From Prevotella sp. UBA5387 (GTDB lineage Bacteria > Bacteroidota > Bacteroidia > Bacteroidales > Bacteroidaceae), in contig DHOP01000016.1 of the NCBI GenBank assembly GCA_002407775.1, forward strand, positions 1 to 27,893: 27,893 nucleotides of DNA. The letters run 5' to 3'. Positions 7,188-15,122 of the stretch are shown here, piece after piece (position 1 is the stretch's first letter; each line of letters opens with the position of its first letter). The position numbers and the translations under genes are program-made. The notes below the pieces were generated by a model. The model saw only the letters and a list, made by a program, of their open reading frames with translations. It searched no databases and was not told the DNA's origin.

Positions 7188-7691
7188 ATGAAAGAGGTAA
7201 TCGTCAAGGAAACTGATCTGCAGCGTACCGCAGAAGAAGGAATGGATGCATTTGTTCGCGTGTTCACTGAGGCAATCCACACTGCGATAGGCGGTGAACT
7301 CAATGCCGAAAACATGGCGGAGCTAAACGCCGATCAGATCACTTTGCTCGGCTATGAGATGCTTCGAGACGAGGTGATGACTGGTGGATTTATTCAGCTC
7401 ATCCACAATCGCTATGGTGATTTTATCTTCCGCAACCCCTTCGACAAGGCGATGCGCAACTGGGGACTCGTCGAACTTCATCATATGATTGCCAAGGCCC
7501 ATCGCCTCTTCATGAAATATCATGAGGAAATCGAACGTGACTACACTCAGGAGGAGTTCGATGCACTCTATGAGAAATTTCCAGGATTTGACCCATATGA
7601 TGATGATTTCGTTGAATATGAGGAGCGTTTCACCGAGCAAGTAGCTCACTACATCGACGAAAATATCAGTACTTTTGCCAAGATAGAATGA
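7188..7691 (+). CDS. DMP19-like (DUF4375) protein
   Basis: Acidic 167-residue protein. The segment DEVMTGGFIQLIHNRYGDFI (61-80) followed by NPFDKAMRNWGL resembles the core of the DMP19/DUF4375 family, named for a Neisseria protein that mimics DNA and binds a repressor. The C-terminal half is strongly acidic (FPGFDPYDDDFVEYEERF, 131-148), consistent with, but no proof of, DNA mimicry. The ATG at 7188 is chosen because the longer open frame begins before the -7 box. It overlaps smpB by ATGA, so the two are translationally coupled. Confidence 0.72.
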   Translation: MKEVIVKETDLQRTAEEGMDAFVRVFTEAIHTAIGGELNAENMAELNADQITLLGYEMLRDEVMTGGFIQLIHNRYGDFIFRNPFDKAMRNWGLVELHHMIAKAHRLFMKYHEEIERDYTQEEFDALYEKFPGFDPYDDDFVEYEERFTEQVAHYIDENISTFAKIE

Positions 7692-8167
7692 ACAAGCAAG
7701 AACAGGAACTTCGTAAAAAAAGTCCCGTACAGATAAGAAACAAGAAGGCTTCATTTGAGTATGCCTTCGTAGACACCTATACCGCCGGCATCGTGCTCAC
7801 GGGCACGGAGATCAAGTCCATTCGCGGGGGCAAGGCATCGCTTGTGGATGCCTACTGCTACATCAACCGTGGCGAGGTATGGGTCAAAGGGATGAACATT
7901 TCACCTTACTTCTATGGCTCATTTGCCAACCATGAAGCAAAGCGCGACCGCAAGCTTCTACTTACCAAACGCGAGATACGCAAACTCACCCAGGACTCCT
8001 CTGCACCAGGATTTACCATCGTACCGACACTGATTTTTATTGATAACCATGGTCGTGCAAAGGTGGATATTGCCCTTGCCCGAGGAAAGAAGGAGTTTGA
8101 CAAACGCCAATCTCTCAAGGAGCGGGAAGACAAGAGGGAGATGGATCGTGCCATCAAGCACTATTGA
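7688..8167 (+). CDS. smpB: tmRNA-binding protein SmpB
   Basis: SmpB binds tmRNA and brings it to stalled ribosomes for trans-translation. The 159-residue protein shows the family marks: NKKASFEYAFVDTYTAGIVL near the N-terminus, the TGTEIKSIRGGKASLVDAY core (38-56), HEAKRDRKLLL, and a basic C-terminal tail (KKEFDKRQSLKEREDKREMD) that enters the mRNA channel. Its ATG overlaps the stop of the upstream DMP19-like gene (ATGA). No tmRNA gene is seen nearby, and no classical terminator follows; instead there is a cluster of direct and inverted repeats (8202-8292). Confidence 0.97.
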   Translation: MNKQEQELRKKSPVQIRNKKASFEYAFVDTYTAGIVLTGTEIKSIRGGKASLVDAYCYINRGEVWVKGMNISPYFYGSFANHEAKRDRKLLLTKREIRKLTQDSSAPGFTIVPTLIFIDNHGRAKVDIALARGKKEFDKRQSLKEREDKREMDRAIKHY

Positions 8168-8201
8168 TCAGCGCCCTTTGGGAATGCGATCGCAATGTAA
8201 T

Positions 8202-8292
8202 GGCATCGTGAATCAATTTGAATTACCGAGTAAATCAATTTGAATTACCGAGTAAATCAATTTGATTCATCGTGTGATTCAAATTGATTCAC
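8202..8292. repeat. 22-bp direct repeats framed by inverted repeat
   Basis: Three consecutive 22-bp units (8210-8231, 8232-8253, 8254-8275): the first two differ at one base, and the third shares the first 11 bases of the second. A perfect 16-bp inverted repeat frames them (8208-8223 and 8277-8292, GTGAATCAATTTGAAT and its complement). Unit 3 can also fold with the right arm (8255-8268 with 8276-8289, one mismatch). No T run follows, so it is not a standard terminator. Confidence 0.85.
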
Positions 8293-8298
8293 AACATG

Positions 8299-8340
8299 AA
8301 AAAAGAACATTCGTCTGGCTACTGATGAAGCCCGAATGTT
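8299..8340 (-). terminator. Hairpin with T-run on the minus strand
   Basis: Stem AACATTCG/CGAATGTT (8306-8313, 8333-8340) with an inner GGCT/AGCC, followed on the minus strand by CTTTTTTC. It has terminator form only for leftward transcription, although the flanking genes run rightward. Confidence 0.4.
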
Positions 8341-8375
8341 GGATAACAAAAAGATTTGAAACCTACGGATTTGAT

Positions 8376-9008
8376 ATGATAAAGACAGTAGCCTTCGACC
8401 TCGGTGGCGTCATCATGGAAATAGACAACGAGGAACCGACAAGAAGGTTTCAGGAGATTGGCGTTCAAGATGCAACAACCCTACTGGACCCCTATACTCA
8501 AGCAGGGATCTTCGGCGATTTGGAGCATGGCAAGATTAGCGAAGAGGAGTTTCGGCAGCAATTGAGCGCCCATGTAGGGCATGAGCTCACCTGGCAGCAA
8601 TGCCAATATGCATGGTTGGGATATGCCAAGTCGGTACCAAAACATAGCTTTCCCACCCTATTGCGACTCCGTGAGATGGGATATCGTGTGGTGCTTGCGT
8701 CTAACACCAATGGCTTCATGCAGTCGTGGGTAGACTCTGAGAAATTCTCGGGCGACGGACATGCAGTAAGCTTTTACTTCGATGAGCTCTACCGCAGTTA
8801 TGAGATGAAGGAGATGAAACCAGACGAAGGATTCTTTTCCTATATTCTTTCACATGAAAACATTCTCCCTGAGAACATGCTCTTTATCGATGACAGTCCT
8901 CGCAACTGTGCGATAGCCAGCAAAATGGGTGTTCTCACCTATTGCCCAGAAAATGGAACAGACTGGACTGGAGCCGTGATGGACATATTACAGAAAGACA
9001 GAAGATAG
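8376..9008 (+). CDS. HAD-family phosphatase (YihX-like)
   Basis: Haloacid dehalogenase-type hydrolase, 210 residues, probably a cytosolic phosphatase for a small phosphoester. Motif I is FDLGGVI (the nucleophile Asp is in AFDLGG), motif II ASNTNG, motif III lysine in MKEMKPDEGFF, and motif IV MLFIDDSPRN. The DLGGV form of motif I and the small helical cap (residues 16-90) fit subfamily IA proteins such as YihX, a glucose-1-phosphatase; the substrate is not decided by the sequence. The frame is open from 8262, but ATG 8376 puts motif I at the N-terminus as usual and leaves the repeats and hairpin outside the gene. ATG 8325 is the alternative. Confidence 0.87.
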   Translation: MIKTVAFDLGGVIMEIDNEEPTRRFQEIGVQDATTLLDPYTQAGIFGDLEHGKISEEEFRQQLSAHVGHELTWQQCQYAWLGYAKSVPKHSFPTLLRLREMGYRVVLASNTNGFMQSWVDSEKFSGDGHAVSFYFDELYRSYEMKEMKPDEGFFSYILSHENILPENMLFIDDSPRNCAIASKMGVLTYCPENGTDWTGAVMDILQKDRR

Positions 9009-9104
9009 TATATGCGCCTGCAAGTTGTCATGAGCGTACAGGCAAATATCTAGTACTCATTTATTTTTTCGTCCCCAACTACCCTTAATCTCCTGAATTT
9101 TATC

Positions 9105-9112
9105 TATATTTG
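9105..9112 (+). promoter_or_regulatory. Possible promoter of miaA
   Basis: TATATTTG fits the -7 box and ends only five bases before the GTG start of miaA, so the transcript would have little or no leader. No convincing -33 TTTG is present. Confidence 0.4.
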
Positions 9113-9117
9113 CCACT

Positions 9118-10038
9118 GTGAAACAGTTGATTACGATACTCGGTCCTACGGCCAGCGGTAAGACTTCGCTCGCCGCTGCCCTAGCCTATGATCTCGGTGG
9201 AGAGATTATTAGTGCAGACAGCAGACAGGTGTATCGGAGCATGGACATAGGTACGGGCAAGGATCTGGATGACTATATGGTCTCTGACAAACAGATTCCC
9301 TATCATCTCATCGATATTGCCGAACCTGGAGAAAAATATAATCTCTATCAGTATCAGCAGGATTTCAATAATGCCTATATTGATATCAGACAGCGAAATG
9401 CATGGCCTATCCTCTGTGGAGGTACGGGACTATATATCGAGGCTGTGCTCAAGGGCTACGCACTATCGACAGTTCCTCAGAATCCTGAGCTTCGCAAGCA
9501 ATTGGAAGGTGAAAGTCTAGAACAGCTTACAGAGCAACTCAAAACAATAAAAAAGCAGACGGGTTCGACGATGCACAACACCACGGATGTAGACTCCGCC
9601 CAGCGTGCCATTCGAGCTATCGAAATCGAGACCTACAATTTGGAGCATCAGGCGGAACATAGAGACATGCCCACGGTAGATTCGCTCGTAATTGGCGTCT
9701 CCATAGACCGCGAGGAAAGACGCAAAAAAATAACTTCTCGTCTGAAAACAAGGCTAGACAGTGGCATGATCGATGAAGTCAAAGGACTCCTGGACAGAGG
9801 GATTCCTGTGGAAGACATCATCTATTATGGACTGGAATATAAATACGTAACCGAGTATATCATCGGACAACGTACTTACAAGGATATGTTCCAGAAGCTT
9901 GAGATAGCCATACATCAATTTGCCAAGCGGCAGATGACATGGTTTAGAGGCATGGAGCGACGAGGGACCACTATCCACTGGATTGATGCAATGTCGCCAA
10001 TGGAAGAGAAAATCGACAAAATCAAAGCAATGATATGA
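9118..10038 (+). CDS. miaA: tRNA dimethylallyltransferase
   Basis: Transfers an isopentenyl group to A37 of tRNAs that read codons starting with U. The 306-residue length is normal. Seen: P-loop GPTASGKT (9-16), SADSRQVYR (32-40) for tRNA/DMAPP contact, HLIDIAEP, GGTGLYIEAVLKG, and the C-terminal KRQMTWFRG. The GTG at 9118 is chosen because it is the only start that keeps the P-loop at the usual distance from the N-terminus. Some Bacteroidales carry two miaA paralogues, so this may be one of two. Its stop overlaps the next start (10035-10038), so both genes are coupled. Confidence 0.95.
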   Translation: MKQLITILGPTASGKTSLAAALAYDLGGEIISADSRQVYRSMDIGTGKDLDDYMVSDKQIPYHLIDIAEPGEKYNLYQYQQDFNNAYIDIRQRNAWPILCGGTGLYIEAVLKGYALSTVPQNPELRKQLEGESLEQLTEQLKTIKKQTGSTMHNTTDVDSAQRAIRAIEIETYNLEHQAEHRDMPTVDSLVIGVSIDREERRKKITSRLKTRLDSGMIDEVKGLLDRGIPVEDIIYYGLEYKYVTEYIIGQRTYKDMFQKLEIAIHQFAKRQMTWFRGMERRGTTIHWIDAMSPMEEKIDKIKAMI

Positions 10039-10970
10039 TGGAAGAGAAACGTTGGGGTATTATCTATTGTCCGAAGTCAGGACCTTTTGGCTCGTCCCAG
10101 AAACGGTGGGAGAAGATTCGCCGTTGTTTGAACGAGAATGGCATCAGTTACGACCACGTGCAGAGTGAGAGCACGGGGAGCGTAGATAGGTTGGTCAAGA
10201 TGATGATCAACAACGGCTACCATACCATCGTCATCGTCGGAGGAGACTCTGCTCTCAACGACACAGTGAACTGCTTGATGCAGACCGAGAAGAATTTGCG
10301 CGACCAGATTGCCATCGGTGTCATTCCCAACGGCGTGATGAACGACTTTGCACACTTCTGGGAACTTGAAGAAGACGACTATGAAAAAACCATCCGTAGT
10401 CTGAAGCAAAGGCGTGTTAAGCGCATCGATCTTGGCTGCATACGGTATAAAAACAAAGAGGGGGAAGCTTGTCGACGTTACTTCCTCAACTGCATCAACG
10501 TAGGTCTCATCGCTGCCATCATGAACTTGCGTCGTCAAACTCGTCACGCGCTAGGTTCACGCACTCTCTCTTTCATGTTCTCATTCATCCTCATGATTTT
10601 CCAAAGGTTGGAATACCACATGAAAATGAAGATCAATGCCGAGACCATAGATCGTAAGGTGATGACAGTCTGCGTGGGCAACGCGCTTGGCTATGGGCAG
10701 ACTCCTAATGCTGTGCCATATAATGGTCTTCTCGATGTGTCGGTGGTTTATCATCCGGAGATGACACAACTATTCGAGGGCTTTTACCTTTTCGTACGTG
10801 GAAAGTTCCTCAATCATCACAGCGTACACCCTTATCGCACCCGGGAAATACACTTTGACAAGGCCGAAAACGCACTCGTAGGTATTGATGGCCGCTTATT
10901 GCGCACACCAGTAGGACCTTTCTCCATTAGCGTGGAAGAGTCTGTCATCAACTTTATCATACCGGCATAA
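10035..10970 (+). CDS. Diacylglycerol/lipid kinase-like protein
   Basis: Member of the DAGK/YegS/sphingosine-kinase superfamily, which phosphorylates lipid hydroxyls with ATP. Length (311) and layout are typical: N-terminal nucleotide-binding domain, then a beta-sandwich with the conserved NALGYGQTPNAVPYNGLLDV. Both hallmark motifs are altered: GGDSALND (69-76) stands for the usual GGDGTxNE, and PNGVMNDFA (98-106) for PxGTGNDFA. The catalytic Asp of GGD and the NDFA end remain, so activity is possible but nucleotide handling may differ. Start overlaps the miaA stop; a second ATG at 10038 follows directly. The operon ends at the bidirectional hairpin 11053-11103. Confidence 0.85.
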   Translation: MMEEKRWGIIYCPKSGPFGSSQKRWEKIRRCLNENGISYDHVQSESTGSVDRLVKMMINNGYHTIVIVGGDSALNDTVNCLMQTEKNLRDQIAIGVIPNGVMNDFAHFWELEEDDYEKTIRSLKQRRVKRIDLGCIRYKNKEGEACRRYFLNCINVGLIAAIMNLRRQTRHALGSRTLSFMFSFILMIFQRLEYHMKMKINAETIDRKVMTVCVGNALGYGQTPNAVPYNGLLDVSVVYHPEMTQLFEGFYLFVRGKFLNHHSVHPYRTREIHFDKAENALVGIDGRLLRTPVGPFSISVEESVINFIIPA

Positions 10971-11052
10971 CCGAATAATCACACTTACATAAAGGCTCTG
11001 CTATGCCGTTGCTCGGCACACAATCGCCTTGATATCACTATTATCCCCCCTA

Positions 11053-11103
11053 AAAAGAATATCACCGACCCCTCCTAATGGAGATGTCGGTGATATTCTT
11101 TTA
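11053..11103. terminator. Bidirectional terminator
   Basis: A 15-bp or longer perfect stem (11056-11070 with 11087-11101) whose loop contains a second stem CTCC/GGAG. T-runs flank it on both strands (ATTCTTTTATC rightward, ATTCTTTTTAG leftward). It serves the converging lipid kinase and ROK genes. Confidence 0.92.
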
Positions 11104-11131
11104 TCTAAGTTTTACGACTGTGCTGAGATGT

Positions 11132-12106
11132 TTATAGATCCCAACCCACGGCAGAAGCGCCTAAGACAGCTGCAGAGCTACCATCGAGTCCACTAACCAA
11201 GAACTTAGCCTTGCCCTTGAAAATCTTCAAGATGTGGGCATCATAACTACGCTTGATAGGTTTCATCAGTAGGTCACCAGCCTTGGTCAGACCACCAAAG
11301 AAGACGAATGCCTCAGGAGATGAGAAAGCCATAAAGTTGGCGCAAGCTTCTCCAAGGAGTTCACCGGTGATATCAAAGATATGCTTAGCCAATTTATCTC
11401 CCTTACCTGCGGCGATGCTAACATCGAGAGACGTGATATCCTCTGGTTTCATATCGCGCAACAATGAAGGCTCATCGGTTGTAGATAACAACTCACGAGC
11501 TGTTCGAGCAACACCCGTAGCGGAGCAGTAAGCCTCAAGACAACCAGTGCGTCCACAGCCGCAAGTACGACCGTTTTCGCGGATCATGGTCACGTGTCCC
11601 AGCTCTCCGGCAAAGCCATCGCTGCCATAAACCACCTTGCCATCAATCACAATGCCAGAGCCAACGCCTGTACCGAGAGTGATAACAATAAAGTTTTTCA
11701 TGCCACGAGCAACGCCGTATGCCATCTCTCCGATAGCAGCTGCATTGGCATCATTGGTCAATCCTACGGGAATGCCTAAGGCTTTAGAAAACATATCAGC
11801 CAAAGGTACTACACCATTGTGTCCCCATGTGAGGTTGGGAGCAAATTCAATGGTACCTTTATAATAGTTACCATTTGGTGCACCGATACCCATTCCCTTT
11901 ATCTTATCGATACCTCCAACTTGGTCAATAATAATTTGCAATGCCTCAACAGAAGCATTCACATAGTCCTTCACATCCGCATAAGCCTGGGTTTTGATGG
12001 CTGTCGTAGCCTTGATCTCACCACGACTGTCCACGATACCAAACACAGAATTGGTGCCGCCAAGATCCAACCCAATTACATAGGGTTTCATTTCCTGATC
12101 CTTCAT
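11132..12106 (-). CDS. ROK-family glucokinase-like sugar kinase
   Basis: Cytosolic sugar kinase of the ROK family, probably glucokinase since Bacteroidales rely on such enzymes, though N-acetylmannosamine or other hexoses are possible. Seen: ATP-binding DLGGTNSVFGIV (14-25), catalytic Asp119 in TNDANAAAIGE, TLGTGVGSGIVIDGKVVYG, and the zinc site GELGH (His171) with CGCGRTGCLE (Cys182, Cys184, Cys189). Length from ATG 12106 is 324 residues. The frame is open to 12169 but the extra residues are not family-like; ATG 12091, preceded by AGGA, is the other candidate. Single gene, ending at the bidirectional terminator. Confidence 0.92.
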   Translation of the reverse strand: MKDQEMKPYVIGLDLGGTNSVFGIVDSRGEIKATTAIKTQAYADVKDYVNASVEALQIIIDQVGGIDKIKGMGIGAPNGNYYKGTIEFAPNLTWGHNGVVPLADMFSKALGIPVGLTNDANAAAIGEMAYGVARGMKNFIVITLGTGVGSGIVIDGKVVYGSDGFAGELGHVTMIRENGRTCGCGRTGCLEAYCSATGVARTARELLSTTDEPSLLRDMKPEDITSLDVSIAAGKGDKLAKHIFDITGELLGEACANFMAFSSPEAFVFFGGLTKAGDLLMKPIKRSYDAHILKIFKGKAKFLVSGLDGSSAAVLGASAVGWDL

Positions 12107-12233
12107 TATTGTAATATATTTAGTTAGTATAATTATTATCGGTCGGTAGCATTCGATCCATAGGCGCATTGCGTTGGAACTAATGCATCTTTTTCCATCA
12201 AAACCAAGCGTATTGGACTTGATATTCTATATG

Positions 12234-12241
12234 CAAAGATA
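12234..12241 (-). promoter_or_regulatory. Promoter of the ROK kinase gene
   Basis: Minus-strand TATCTTTG fits the -7 box; no good -33 TTTG. Leader about 120 bases. Confidence 0.55.
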
Positions 12242-12333
12242 ATAAAACATTTAGGAAATTACATATTTACGTCTAATTTTATTCCAATTTAAAACATCAG
12301 GTAAAGTCGGACGACATGTCAAGGATTATGGTC

Positions 12334-13251
12334 TTAGACCTCAATCGCCGATTGTTTGATGGGCGAACCATTTGGATTGCCATGATTGGAAAGATATACT
12401 CCAAGAAGAATAAGTGCAGAACCCAAGTAGGCCAACAATGTCATGTGCTCGTCAAGAAACAATGCTGAAAACACAACCGTGGACACAGGGTTAAGATAAA
12501 TGTAATTGCTAGCAGTGAGGGCGCCAAGCTTTTTGCTCACCCAGCTCCAGAGAATAAAGCAGGCGAAACTTGCCACAAAGCCCAAAAACAAAAGATTTCC
12601 CCATATTTCAGGTTTGAAAAATCCTTCCAATGGAAACTTCCAAGGACGGAAAAAGTACATTGGAAGAACAGAGATAAGGCCATAAAAGAACACCTTGCGC
12701 GTAACAAAGACAGCGCTGTAGTGCGACACTCGTCGCAACATCAGACTGTAAACAGCCCAGCTAAGGCCAGCGCACAAGGCTAAGAAGTCACCGAGGGGGT
12801 TGAGTTTGAGTAAGAAGTGGCCATTGAATACCACCAAAGCGACACCAAGAGTTGCCACTACTGCTCCGATGACAAGTTTACGCGTGGCCTTCACGCTTTT
12901 TAAGAACGCAAGGGCAAGCAGCATCGTCAATAGCGGCGCAGTACACACAATGAAGGACACATTGTTGACATAATCGATGCGGACAGCCTCGTTTTCGGTG
13001 ACAAAATATAACGACCCACCTGTCACCCCAAGCAGCACCATGAGCAGTTCGTCTTTCCACGAGTTGGCCCAAAGCTTTCGCGGAGAAATAAACCAAATAC
13101 AAATGTAAGCGAAGAGAAAGCGGAAGGTGAATATCTCATGTGCCTCTAGGCCATTCATAAGCAGAACTTTGGAGTTAACAAATGTACAACCCCAAATCAA
13201 CACAACAGCTATTGCTAGCAAGTGATAGCGTAAGTTATGATTAGCCTTCAT
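12334..13251 (-). CDS. EamA/DMT-family transporter
   Basis: Inner-membrane protein of 305 residues with about ten hydrophobic segments arranged as two EamA repeats (roughly 8-140 and 155-290), the pattern of drug/metabolite exporters. Typical marks are AIAVVLIWGCTFVNSKVLL in the first helix, LCAGLSWAVYSLMLRRVS at the start of the second repeat, and ASNYIYLNPVSTVVFSALFLDE in the penultimate helices. The substrate cannot be read from sequence. A -7 box lies at 13289-13296, directly after the yjbQ stop, so it can be expressed separately from yjbQ. No clear terminator is seen in 12242-12333. Confidence 0.9.
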   Translation of the reverse strand: MKANHNLRYHLLAIAVVLIWGCTFVNSKVLLMNGLEAHEIFTFRFLFAYICIWFISPRKLWANSWKDELLMVLLGVTGGSLYFVTENEAVRIDYVNNVSFIVCTAPLLTMLLALAFLKSVKATRKLVIGAVVATLGVALVVFNGHFLLKLNPLGDFLALCAGLSWAVYSLMLRRVSHYSAVFVTRKVFFYGLISVLPMYFFRPWKFPLEGFFKPEIWGNLLFLGFVASFACFILWSWVSKKLGALTASNYIYLNPVSTVVFSALFLDEHMTLLAYLGSALILLGVYLSNHGNPNGSPIKQSAIEV

Positions 13252-13288
13252 AATATTTTGTTCATGTAAACTAATCTTTCCAACCCTT

Positions 13289-13296
13289 CAAAGTTA
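13289..13296 (-). promoter_or_regulatory. Promoter of the EamA transporter gene
   Basis: Minus-strand TAACTTTG begins immediately after the yjbQ stop codon; the -33 element would lie inside yjbQ. Leader about 30 bases. Confidence 0.5.
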
Positions 13297-13707
13297 TCAA
13301 GACAGTATGGTGGCTATTATGTGTCGGGCACCTGCATGCTCGCGGAACTCACAAAGATAAATACCCTGCCAGATGCCAAGGGCCAAATGTCCGTCTACGA
13401 TGGGTATGCTAACGGAAACTCCTATCATGCTACTTTTGGCATGGGCACTCATGTCAGTAGGTCCCTCGTCTTGGTGTAGGTAGGCTTTATCAGCGTCGGG
13501 CACTAGACGATTCATGATAGTCTTCAAGTCAAGGCGCACATCCGGGTCGAAGTTCTCATTGATAGTGAGCGCACAACTGGTGTGTTGTACGAACAGATGC
13601 AGCACACCTGCCTGTGGCAACTGAGGCATATGACGCATCACCTCGCTTGTCACCAAGTGAAACCCGCGTTCAAAGGGTCCAAGACTGAAGTTAGTTTGTT
13701 GTACCAT
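13297..13707 (-). CDS. yjbQ: YjbQ/UPF0047 family protein
   Basis: Small beta-barrel protein, 136 residues, of the UPF0047 family. Conserved segments are all present: VQHTSCALTINENFDPDVRLDL (41-62), HQDEGPTDMSAHAKSSMIG (77-95), and LGIWQGIYLCEFREH near the end; the histidines of the first two bind metal or phosphate in known structures. Some members show weak thiamine-phosphate synthase activity, but the true role is open. It lies 21 bases after the uraA stop on the same strand and probably shares the uraA transcript. Confidence 0.92.
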   Translation of the reverse strand: MVQQTNFSLGPFERGFHLVTSEVMRHMPQLPQAGVLHLFVQHTSCALTINENFDPDVRLDLKTIMNRLVPDADKAYLHQDEGPTDMSAHAKSSMIGVSVSIPIVDGHLALGIWQGIYLCEFREHAGARHIIATILS

Positions 13708-13728
13708 GACCGTCAGTACCTATTTACT

Positions 13729-14970
13729 CTAGATACCAGGGTTTTCTTGGTCTTCGACCGGTGACAATGCCTCGGATTTATCCTTTGGCAACAGAAGATT
13801 TAACAACACACCTACGATAGCGCTCAATCCGATACCACTGATAGCAAAGTTGCCCCAGCTCAACACTGCTCCACCAATACCCATAGTAAGTGTTACTGAG
13901 AGGATAATGATATTACGTGTAATTGACAAATCCACTTTGTGTTGGATAAGGTTTTGGATGCCCACACTGGCAATGGTGCCAAAAAGCAACAGCATGATAC
14001 CTCCCAAAACGGCTTGAGGTATGCTTTGCAGTAATGCCGATAATTTGCCGATAACTGAGAATACGATGGCCGTGGCGGCAGATATGCGTATTACTTGAGG
14101 ATTAGTTACCTTAGTAATACTCATTGCGCCAGTAACCTCTGAATATGTGGTTACAGGAGGGCCTCCTAGAAAGCTAGCAGCAAGACACGCCAAACCGTCA
14201 CCAAGCATAGTACGGTGCAAGCCTGGATCGGCTACAAAATCCTTCTTAGCTACGGCACCCACCACATAAATGTCTCCGATATGTTCTATCACAGGTGCGA
14301 TAGCCACCGGAATCATATAGAAGAATGGCTCCCAAGCAAACTCAGGCAAATGGAAATGCTGTATCGATGGTGGCAATGCAAACCATGGTGCAGAAATGAC
14401 AGGATCCAAATTTACTACCCCCATGAAGAGTGCCACGATGTAACCAACTATGATACCAATAATTACAGGCACCAACTTGATAAGTCCACGGGTGAAGGAA
14501 AGAATAGCTATTGCTGTTGCCAAAGCTATAAAGGCAAGCGTCCAATTGTTCTTTGCCATATCTACAGCAGATGTAGAGAGTGACAAGCCGATAAGTATAA
14601 TGACAGGCCCAATCACGACTGGTGGGAAGAGCTTGTCAAGAAGTCGCTTGCCTTGCCACTTGATGAGCGCAGACATAATGAAGTAAACCAAAGCGACACC
14701 TATGATAGCGGCTAAGGTTCCCGGCATGCCCCACTGCTTACTGGCAGCAATAATGGGAGCAATAAAAGCAAAGCTACTGCCTAAGAAAATAGGCACCTTA
14801 CCCTTGGTAACGAGGTGAAAAATAAATGTTCCAATACCAGCAGTCATCAAAGCCGTAGCTGGGTCGAGCCCAACAAGCAGTGGAACAAGTACTGTAGCCC
14901 CGAAGGCGATAAAGAGAAACTGCACACCTAGGATGGTCTTCTTAAGTGGAGATAGTGTTTCGTTGTTCAT
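13729..14970 (-). CDS. uraA: Uracil/xanthine permease (NCS2 family)
   Basis: Inner-membrane nucleobase:proton symporter of the NCS2 family, 413 residues with about 14 membrane segments. Two glutamates that bind the base in E. coli UraA are conserved in context: the one in APVIEHIGDIYVV and the one in GGPPVTTYSEVTGAMSIT. The match is best to uracil permeases, but xanthine or another base cannot be excluded. ATG 14970 is chosen because the longer frame runs back through a hairpin and the -7 box (15049-15056). The 70-base leader has a strong hairpin (15009-15045) that may regulate it. Confidence 0.9.
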   Translation of the reverse strand: MNNETLSPLKKTILGVQFLFIAFGATVLVPLLVGLDPATALMTAGIGTFIFHLVTKGKVPIFLGSSFAFIAPIIAASKQWGMPGTLAAIIGVALVYFIMSALIKWQGKRLLDKLFPPVVIGPVIILIGLSLSTSAVDMAKNNWTLAFIALATAIAILSFTRGLIKLVPVIIGIIVGYIVALFMGVVNLDPVISAPWFALPPSIQHFHLPEFAWEPFFYMIPVAIAPVIEHIGDIYVVGAVAKKDFVADPGLHRTMLGDGLACLAASFLGGPPVTTYSEVTGAMSITKVTNPQVIRISAATAIVFSVIGKLSALLQSIPQAVLGGIMLLLFGTIASVGIQNLIQHKVDLSITRNIIILSVTLTMGIGGAVLSWGNFAISGIGLSAIVGVLLNLLLPKDKSEALSPVEDQENPGI

Positions 14971-15008
14971 AATGATAATAAAACTAAGTCCACTTAAATA
15001 TCCGATGC

Positions 15009-15045
15009 CCTGAAAAATAGCGCCCGAACCGTGGGATTTTTCAGG
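15009..15045 (-). promoter_or_regulatory. Leader hairpin of uraA
   Basis: Perfect 10-bp stem CCTGAAAAAT/ATTTTTCAGG enclosing a 17-base GC-rich loop that can pair further (CCC with GGG). It begins almost at the predicted transcription start, about 40 bases before the ATG. No known riboswitch recognised. Confidence 0.6.
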
Positions 15046-15048
15046 ATG

Positions 15049-15079
15049 CAAAAGTAAGAAGAAATCTCCGAAGCAACAA
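15049..15079 (-). promoter_or_regulatory. Promoter of uraA-yjbQ
   Basis: Minus-strand TACTTTTG (15056-15049) fits TAnnTTTG, and TTGTTG (15079-15074) lies about 18-20 bases upstream. Confidence 0.6.
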
Positions 15080-15122
15080 GGAGAGATGTGAATTTTTATT
15101 AAGAGACAGTATGATTATGAGA

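Noticed and set aside
8202..8292. CRISPR array
   Set aside because: The 22-bp units are directly adjacent without spacers, and no cas genes are present.
8262..8375. Longer N-terminus for the HAD protein
   Set aside because: It would run through the repeat array and a hairpin; HAD motif I normally lies within the first ten residues, as from ATG 8376.
9016..9072. Terminator after the HAD gene (GCCTG/CAGGC then T-run)
   Set aside because: The stem is only five pairs with an 18-base loop, and the T-run begins about 20 bases after the stem.
15049..15051. Start of the permease at ATG 15051
   Set aside because: It lies inside the predicted -7 box and adds 27 residues not seen in NCS2 permeases; ATG 14970 fits the family.
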